A stretch of DNA of 38,934 nucleotides, from NCBI GenBank assembly GCA_012523945.1, contig JAAYSO010000052.1, positions 1 through 38,934 on the forward strand, given 5' to 3'. The DNA is from Bacillota bacterium. GTDB lineage: Bacteria > Bacillota > Dethiobacteria > Dethiobacterales > Dethiobacteraceae. Numbering within the stretch: the first letter of the stretch is position 1; each line of letters starts with the position of its first letter. Below the pieces are notes generated by a model. The model made no database searches. It saw nothing but the letters and a program-made list of their open reading frames with translations, and had not been told where the DNA came from. Below, piece after piece: positions 33,167 to 38,934 of the stretch. A program made the translations under genes and the position numbers.

Positions 33167-35779
33167 TTACTTGGCGTGGTAAAATACTCGCTGTAAAGCT
33201 TTGATAATTTCTACAATGGGTGTGATGGCCACAGAGCAAGCAAGGGCATAAAGCCACTGCCGCAGCGAAAGCGGTGTTAGTTTAAACCAGCCGGCAAGGA
33301 CAGGCAGCTGCACAACAGTAACTGTCAGTAAAAAAAGCAAGACATTGCCTACTATAATGACCGGGTTATTAAAAGTGCGCAGAGAAAAAACAGTGTCTTT
33401 GCCCTGCTTAATATTGACTGCATGCACAAATTGCGCAGTTGACAAAGTAATAAAGGCCATGGTGGTACCGATTTGAGGAGCCACCAGGCTCCCCAGGTAA
33501 TAGGAAAGCAGCGTAAAACAAGCAATCAAAAATCCTTGATAAATAATACTGATGCCAAGCCCGCCGGCAAAAAAGCTTTTGCGCGTGTCCCGCGGTGGTT
33601 CCGCCATTAAGTCTGAATGAGCCGGGTCTACACCTAAACCTATGGCCGGGATGCTGTCAGAAACCAAGTTAATCCATAAAATATGAACCGGGCTTAAAAA
33701 ACGGATCCCCGCCGGCAGGAACAGTGTAGCCACAAATAGGGAAAGTACTTCACTCATATTGGTGGAAAGTAAAAACTGGACTGCTTTACGCACATTAAGA
33801 TATATTTTACGTCCTTCTTCCACCGCATTAACTATGGTGGCAAAATTGTCATCTGCCAAAAGCATATCGGCAACATCTTTTGCCACATCTGTTCCGGTTA
33901 TACCCATACTAATACCGATGTCGGCAATTTTTAATGAAGGCGCATCATTGACACCGTCTCCGGTCATGGCCACAACTTTGTGACGGTTTTTCCAGGCTTT
34001 AACTATTCTCACCTTATGTTCCGGACTCACCCGGGCATAAACTTTGTAACGCTCCAGAACAGCGTCAAATTCAGCACCAGATAAGCTGTCAAGTTCATGC
34101 CCGCTTAAAGCTTCCTTTTCTGAAGTAATAATACCTAAATCCTTGGCGATGGCAACGGCAGTATCTTTGTGGTCACCTGTAATCATTACCGGTAAAATCC
34201 CGGCAGCTTGGCATTTTTCAACGGCAGCATAAACTTCAGGGCGGGGCGGATCCATCATCCCCACCAAACCGACAAAAATCAGTTGGGATTCTACTTCCTG
34301 CAACGGATCATAAGTTTTATAAGCTGCGCCGATAACGCGCAGAGCTTGATCCGCCATCTTTTTGTTTGCCTGCAAAACTGCCGAGACATCAGCTTCAGTC
34401 AAGGGACGCACTTTTTCATTTTGGTAGATATAGGCACATTTTTGCAAAAGTTCATCCGGCGCTCCCTTTGTATGCACCAACAGTCCTTCTTTGCTTTCAT
34501 TAACTGTAGACATCATTTTGCGGTCAGAATCAAAGGGAAGTTCATCAACACGCGTGCGCCCCGCAAAAACTTCCGGTGCATACTTACGAAAGACAAAGCG
34601 TTTAAGTGCCGTTTCCGTCGGATCACCCACTTCTTTTTCACCACTGACTTCAGAATCGTTACTCAACATGATGATATCAGTTAATTTTTGCTCATCAATT
34701 TCCTGCAGGTAAGCATCCGCAGTATAAAACTTACCACTATACCAGATTTGCTTCACTTCCATTTTATTTTGTGTCAAAGTTCCGGTTTTGTCTGTACAGA
34801 TGATTTGGGCACATCCCAGTGTCTCCACGGCAGGCAATCTGCGAATTATGGCTTTACGTTTTGCCATTCTTGTTACCCCCAGGGCCATCACCACAGTGAC
34901 CACGGCCGGTAAACCTTCCGGAATAGCGGCAACGGCCAGACTGACGGCTACCAGGAATGATTGCAGTACAGTGTCAAAATTTATTTGCCCGGCCTTAATC
35001 ACGCCGACAAAAAAGATTAAAGTACAAATAGCAAGTACTAAACGGGTTAAGATCACACCGATTTCAGCAAGTTTCCGTTGCAACGGCGTTTTATTTTCCT
35101 CCACGCCACTAATGAGCAGGGCGATCCGGCCCATTTCCGTATCCATACCGGTAGCCGTGACTACACCTCTGCCACGGCCGTAAACTACACTGCTGCCGCT
35201 AAAAGCCATATTCAAACGATCCCCCAGGGGACAGTCTTCCGCACAGATAGATTGAGCATCTTTTTCCGCCGGAACAGATTCCCCTGTGAGGGACGCTTCT
35301 TCAATGCGCAAGGATGAACTCTCAAGCAGTCGCAAATCGGCAGGCACCATGTCCCCGGCATCCAACAACACAATGTCGCCGGGCACAATTAGTTCAGCCG
35401 GAATCAAGCGAGCTTGCCCCTCACGCATGACTTTGGCCTGAGCAGCACTGATTTTCTTTAAAGCTTCTATTGCTTGTTCAGCTTTATTTTCCTGGACAAG
35501 ACCAATGACCGTATTTAAAACAACTACAGCTAAAATGATGACAGTATCGGCAACTTCGCCCAAAAGGCCGGCTACAGCGGCGGCAGCAATGAGGATTAAA
35601 ACCATGGGGTCTTTTATTTGTGCCCAAATTTTCTGTGCCAGTGTTTGCTTTTTCTTTTGCGCCAAAACATTTTTACCGTAACGTTCTAAACGGAGATTGG
35701 CTTCCTTTTCTGCCAATCCGGTTTCCACTGTACCCAGTTCTTTTAGCACATCTACTGCGTTTTTTGCATATGGTTTCAT
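33167..35779 (-). CDS. Calcium-type P-type ATPase (P2A)
   Basis: An 870-residue membrane pump with the full P2 layout. The N-terminal cation ATPase domain is followed by T-G-E-S at 165-168. The membrane segment 4 motif A-A-I-P-E-G-L-P is at about 284-291, and phosphorylated Asp330 is in C-T-D-K-T-G-T-L-T. T-G-D-G-V-N-D-A-P is in the P domain, and N-L-V-S-D-S-I-P-A sits in segment 6. The P-E-G-L-P motif and the N/D residues in segment 6 are characteristic of Ca2+ or Mn2+ transporting SERCA/PMR1-like pumps. There is no C-terminal calmodulin-binding tail. ATG 35779 follows AAAGAGGTAGA. Monocistronic. Confidence 0.9.
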   Translation of the reverse strand: MKPYAKNAVDVLKELGTVETGLAEKEANLRLERYGKNVLAQKKKQTLAQKIWAQIKDPMVLILIAAAAVAGLLGEVADTVIILAVVVLNTVIGLVQENKAEQAIEALKKISAAQAKVMREGQARLIPAELIVPGDIVLLDAGDMVPADLRLLESSSLRIEEASLTGESVPAEKDAQSICAEDCPLGDRLNMAFSGSSVVYGRGRGVVTATGMDTEMGRIALLISGVEENKTPLQRKLAEIGVILTRLVLAICTLIFFVGVIKAGQINFDTVLQSFLVAVSLAVAAIPEGLPAVVTVVMALGVTRMAKRKAIIRRLPAVETLGCAQIICTDKTGTLTQNKMEVKQIWYSGKFYTADAYLQEIDEQKLTDIIMLSNDSEVSGEKEVGDPTETALKRFVFRKYAPEVFAGRTRVDELPFDSDRKMMSTVNESKEGLLVHTKGAPDELLQKCAYIYQNEKVRPLTEADVSAVLQANKKMADQALRVIGAAYKTYDPLQEVESQLIFVGLVGMMDPPRPEVYAAVEKCQAAGILPVMITGDHKDTAVAIAKDLGIITSEKEALSGHELDSLSGAEFDAVLERYKVYARVSPEHKVRIVKAWKNRHKVVAMTGDGVNDAPSLKIADIGISMGITGTDVAKDVADMLLADDNFATIVNAVEEGRKIYLNVRKAVQFLLSTNMSEVLSLFVATLFLPAGIRFLSPVHILWINLVSDSIPAIGLGVDPAHSDLMAEPPRDTRKSFFAGGLGISIIYQGFLIACFTLLSYYLGSLVAPQIGTTMAFITLSTAQFVHAVNIKQGKDTVFSLRTFNNPVIIVGNVLLFLLTVTVVQLPVLAGWFKLTPLSLRQWLYALACSVAITPIVEIIKALQRVFYHAK

Positions 35780-35855
35780 TACTCTACCTCTTTAACCAAA
35801 TTATTTACGGATAAACTCTTTTATAGCATACCCCGGTAACCTCTTTTATTTTATG

Positions 35856-35881
35856 CAAAAAAAATTGCTTGAAACAAGCAT
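35856..35881 (-). terminator. Intrinsic terminator after the GGDEF/HD-GYP gene
   Basis: Minus strand TGCTTG, 3-nt loop, CAAGCA, then ATTTTTTTT. It starts right at the stop codon. Confidence 0.75.
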
Positions 35882-37428
35882 TAAAACTTAAATTTATTAA
35901 ATTCATTATGGATTTCATCAATAAGTTTACTCTGCTCCAGTGCTTCTTTACTGTTAACACCTTTAGTGGCCGCAATTTCTCTTAATTTTTCCCTCTCTCT
36001 TTCCAACTTTTTATTCAATTCTTCCCGCCGCATCATCTGGCAAAATAAATGTACAATTTCCGGATCAAACTGCTGTCCGGAACACCTTTCCAATTCGTCC
36101 AAAGCCTCCAGCGGCGAAACTTTTTGGCGATAAACTCTATACTGAGTCATGGCATCAAAAGCATCGACCACGGCAAACACTCTGGATAAAAGTGGTATTT
36201 CCTTACCCTTTAAGCCGCGGGGATAACCGAAACCATCCCAACGTTCATGATGGCATAAAACTGCTTCCGCCACAGAAGCCAATTCCGGAACGGTACAGAT
36301 AATGCGCCATCCGCTTTCACAATGTTTTTTGATTTCCTGCCACTCCTGCATTGTCAATATTTTTGATTTTTGCACAACTCCTTTCGGAACTTTGAGAAAA
36401 CCGACATCATGCAGGATGGCCATAATTTTTAAATCTTCTAATTGCTTTGCCGTTAAATCCATCAGTTTGCCTAGCTTGAATAATAATGTCTCTAAACGCC
36501 CCCAGTGCCTGGAGACGCCTTTATGTTCACTTGCCAGCATATTTCGTATTGATTTTAACAAATCAACCCGTATTCGATTTCTGTTAATTTGTTTGTTCTG
36601 TCTCAATTTATACCTGGCAATAGTATAGAGCTCATTTAAGTTGTGCTCGTATGTTTTAGCAAAGGCAGCTTCAATCAACAAGCATGTTTTAAAATAGCCT
36701 TTTGTTCGCTTACAACAATCCTTAAATTTCTGAACAAATTTTTTTACTTCCTCACAAGATGCTGCCGGCAAAATTACTGCCAATTCATCACCAGCCATGC
36801 GCAGTACAATTTCTTTTTTTCCCACTGCAGACAAAAGGAGATCTGCGGCAGATTTTAGATACTTTTCTCCATATTCCTTTCCTAAAAGGTTATGAATAAT
36901 CTCCAGTCCGTTTACAGAGAGCAAAACCAGCCCCAAAGACTGCTTTTGCTTTTCCATAATCTGCGGCAGTATCTCCTGAAAATAACTGTAGTTATATAAA
37001 CCTGTCACTTTGTCACGGTATGAAGGCGATGTTTTCCCCCTACTTTCTTTGACATATAGTTGAGAGGCAGAATTTTTGGCATCTGTGAAAAATCTGGTAA
37101 TGTAAGTTTGCTTATATCTTTTGACGGAAACGTTATATTTTTTCCCTTGCAATTTAACTGCCAATTCCACTTCAGTGCTAAAACTGTTATTGGCAAAAAC
37201 GAGCAAGCTGCGCCAAAAATCTGCATCATAAAGAGGAAACACTTTCGACAAATACCTATTTTGTGCAACCTGCTCACCACCGATTGCATTTAAACACCCG
37301 ATCCAATCAATAAGCTCAAAATCGACAATATGCTGTAAATCGTTATAAACAGGCTGCATTATAATTGCGGTAAACGTCTCCATAGAATAGAACATTCTTT
37401 CCTTTAATTTCGAGATATTTGAACTCAT
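35881..37428 (-). CDS. GGDEF-like plus HD-GYP protein with N-terminal sensor region
   Basis: A 515-residue signalling protein. Residues 1-125 are an N-terminal sensor-like region without membrane segments. Residues 130-275 form a GGDEF-like domain whose signature is A-G-D-E-L (212-216), so cyclase activity is uncertain. Residues 300-470 are an HD-GYP domain with H-D at 340-341 and H-H-E-R-W-D-G-F-G-Y-P-R-G-L at 393-406, intact. HD-GYP enzymes hydrolyse cyclic-di-GMP, so net phosphodiesterase action is likely. The C-terminus is a helical coiled tail. ATG 37428 is preceded by GGAGG. Monocistronic. Confidence 0.88.
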   Translation of the reverse strand: MSSNISKLKERMFYSMETFTAIIMQPVYNDLQHIVDFELIDWIGCLNAIGGEQVAQNRYLSKVFPLYDADFWRSLLVFANNSFSTEVELAVKLQGKKYNVSVKRYKQTYITRFFTDAKNSASQLYVKESRGKTSPSYRDKVTGLYNYSYFQEILPQIMEKQKQSLGLVLLSVNGLEIIHNLLGKEYGEKYLKSAADLLLSAVGKKEIVLRMAGDELAVILPAASCEEVKKFVQKFKDCCKRTKGYFKTCLLIEAAFAKTYEHNLNELYTIARYKLRQNKQINRNRIRVDLLKSIRNMLASEHKGVSRHWGRLETLLFKLGKLMDLTAKQLEDLKIMAILHDVGFLKVPKGVVQKSKILTMQEWQEIKKHCESGWRIICTVPELASVAEAVLCHHERWDGFGYPRGLKGKEIPLLSRVFAVVDAFDAMTQYRVYRQKVSPLEALDELERCSGQQFDPEIVHLFCQMMRREELNKKLEREREKLREIAATKGVNSKEALEQSKLIDEIHNEFNKFKF

Positions 37429-37642
37429 ATGAAGCCTCCTATCTTCAGCAAACTGCCTGCAACCAACAGGCGTTTAAGAGACCCCCAAAAAATCCAAATA
37501 TTTACGACGATTCTTAATTTAATCTACCATAATTGCGCTTTTAAGACAACCATAATTATACATATTTTTACTTTTTTTCTTGTTTATATCGGACTAAATA
37601 AGTTCCACATTCTTAATTCTTTAGACAAGAAACCTTTAATTC

Positions 37643-37672
37643 TTGCAAAAGAGGATAAGATTCTTCTAAGAT
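37643..37672 (+). promoter_or_regulatory. Candidate promoter for the CCA-adding-enzyme remnant
   Basis: TTGCAA, 18 bp, TAAGAT, 50 bp before ATG 37722. The rest of 37429-37721 is AT-rich with no gene visible. Confidence 0.35.
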
Positions 37673-37721
37673 AGATTAAAGTAAATCTTTAGTTCTAAAG
37701 CTAGCAAGGGAGATATAGGAA

Positions 37722-38392
37722 ATGGATAAATTAAAACAAATAGCAAAGGAAATTTTGCAGGCCGGCGGGCAAAGTTAGGTTTTACAATCCATCAGGAAAC
37801 TTTAATGCTGATGGCAAAGCATTTGCTTTTATTAAATACAGTTCCGCAAGAGCGGATTTATAGCGAGTTAAAAAAACTGCTGCTGAAAGCTCCAAATCCT
37901 TCTCTGGGACTGCGATACCTGCAGCAGATCGGGGGATTGAAATTATACCCCGAGCTGCAGGCACTGATCAACTGCCCACAACCGCCCAAACACCATCCTG
38001 AAGGCGATGTTTGGGAGCATACGTTGCTGGTTGTAGATGAAGCCGCAAAGCTTCGTCAAAAAGCTAAAAATCCCGAAGGTTTAATGTGGGCGGCTCTTTG
38101 TCATGACCTGGGTAAGCCCCAAACCTTTAAAGAAGATAACGGCAAAATCTCCTTTTACGGACATGATGCTGCCGGCGCCGATGTGGCACGGAAATTTATG
38201 CTGCGGTTTACAGCAGAAAAAAATTTAATCAATTACGTTTCTTCCATGGTAAGGGAGCATATGAAGCTTTATTTTTTATACAGGGACAAAGCTTCCGCTG
38301 CTGCTGTGCGTCGTCTTGCGGCTCGCATTGATCTAGAGGAATTGCTTCTTCTTGCCCGGGCCGATGATGCCGGTCACCCAACCGAAAAATAA
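37722..38392 (+). pseudogene. Internally deleted CCA-adding enzyme / poly(A) polymerase-like gene, HD part remaining
   Basis: An AGGGAG site precedes ATG 37722, which encodes M-D-K-L-K-Q-I-A-K-E-I-L-Q-A-G-G-Q-S before a TAG. That is the typical first segment of a class II tRNA nucleotidyltransferase, where Y-L-V-G-G-x-V-R-D should follow. Instead the sequence goes, in another frame, to L-G-F-T-I-H-Q-E-T-L, which normally follows the catalytic domain, then to an HD domain with H-H-P-E-G-D-V-W-E-H-T-L and L-C-H-D-L-G-K-P. Thus the nucleotidyltransferase domain (about 120-150 codons, from family knowledge) is missing. It ends at about the point where many homologues continue another 60-100 residues. 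A free-standing HD protein starting at ATG 37805 (CAGGAAAC upstream) could still be made. The CCA-adding function cannot come from it. Confidence 0.78.
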
Positions 38393-38418
38393 AAACACCG
38401 CGCTAAAACGCAGTGTTT
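38393..38418 (+). terminator. Weak hairpin after the HD frame
   Basis: AAACACCGCG pairs with CGCAGTGTTT around a 4-6-nt loop with one mismatch. Only TTTAT follows, so termination is uncertain. It also marks the end of rnpB on the other strand. Confidence 0.4.
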
Positions 38419-38428
38419 ATAAGAATTT

Positions 38429-38869
<441 letters not shown>

Positions 38870-38888
38870 TGTATGCTCAAGGAATTTA

Positions 38889-38917
38889 AGTATAGCATAA
38901 AAAAGTACTATAGTCAA
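38889..38917 (-). promoter_or_regulatory. Sigma-A promoter of rnpB
   Basis: Minus strand TTGACT, exactly 17 bp, TATACT; both hexamers match the consensus at 5 of 6 positions. Transcription would begin about 13 nt before the P1 helix. Confidence 0.8.
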
Positions 38918-38934
38918 AGGTAATAAGTGGACTG

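Noticed and set aside
37429-37721. Search for a riboswitch before the GGDEF/HD-GYP gene
   Set aside because: The region is AT-rich without conserved cyclic-di-GMP aptamer sequence.

Overview
The window reads as a chromosomal segment of an anaerobic, low-to-mid GC Bacillota (Clostridia-like, perhaps close to Peptococcaceae; inferred from gene content, not from any search). Supporting this are a YqhV-type protein beside a long-chain prenyl diphosphate synthase, a flavodiiron protein, a glycyl radical enzyme with its activase, an Aquifex-type aconitase, DUF1858/DUF438 redox proteins, CtsR-type heat-shock operators and type A RNase P RNA. No phage, insertion sequence or CRISPR array was seen. Most of the window is ordinary housekeeping chromosome with many good intrinsic terminators.

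Layout. 1-3.6 kb: a small DUF1858 protein, a membrane-anchored TPR protein, then YqhV plus a polyprenyl diphosphate synthase, which converge on and overlap a tetraprenyl-beta-curcumene-synthase-like gene (a possible C35 terpene pair). 3.8-7.2 kb: a two-cluster ferredoxin-like protein, aconitase, and behind it a decayed membrane-protein gene. 7.4-12.4 kb: an exported GH3 beta-N-acetylhexosaminidase, an uncharacterised TIM-barrel-like protein, a membrane protein and a DUF169 protein. 12.5-15.1 kb: a MetQ-MetI-MetN type methionine importer. 15.3-17.2 kb: flavodiiron protein FprA and a small membrane protein. 17.4-20.8 kb: activase and glycyl radical enzyme of unassigned substrate, in one operon. 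21-23.6 kb: an anchored extracytoplasmic protein, then a DUF1858 + DUF438/hemerythrin/PAS pair.

24-30 kb: two adjacent TGS-domain proteins (a DRG-like GTPase and a nucleoside kinase), ClpB, and convergently an Hsp20 whose promoter overlaps a CtsR-like operator. 30.3-37.4 kb: an HD phosphohydrolase, RmuC, a Ca2+-type P-ATPase and a GGDEF/HD-GYP protein, all on the minus strand. 37.7-38.9 kb: an internally deleted CCA-adding-enzyme-like gene and the RNase P RNA gene with a clear promoter and an enlarged hairpin arm.

How it fits together: oxygen and nitrosative defence (FprA, hemerythrin-type DUF438, DUF1858), protein quality control (ClpB, Hsp20), and anaerobic carbon metabolism (glycyl radical enzyme, aconitase) suggest an anaerobe coping with oxidative and heat stress. 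The least explained parts are the glycyl radical enzyme, the 612-residue protein, the C35 terpene pair and the two degraded genes.
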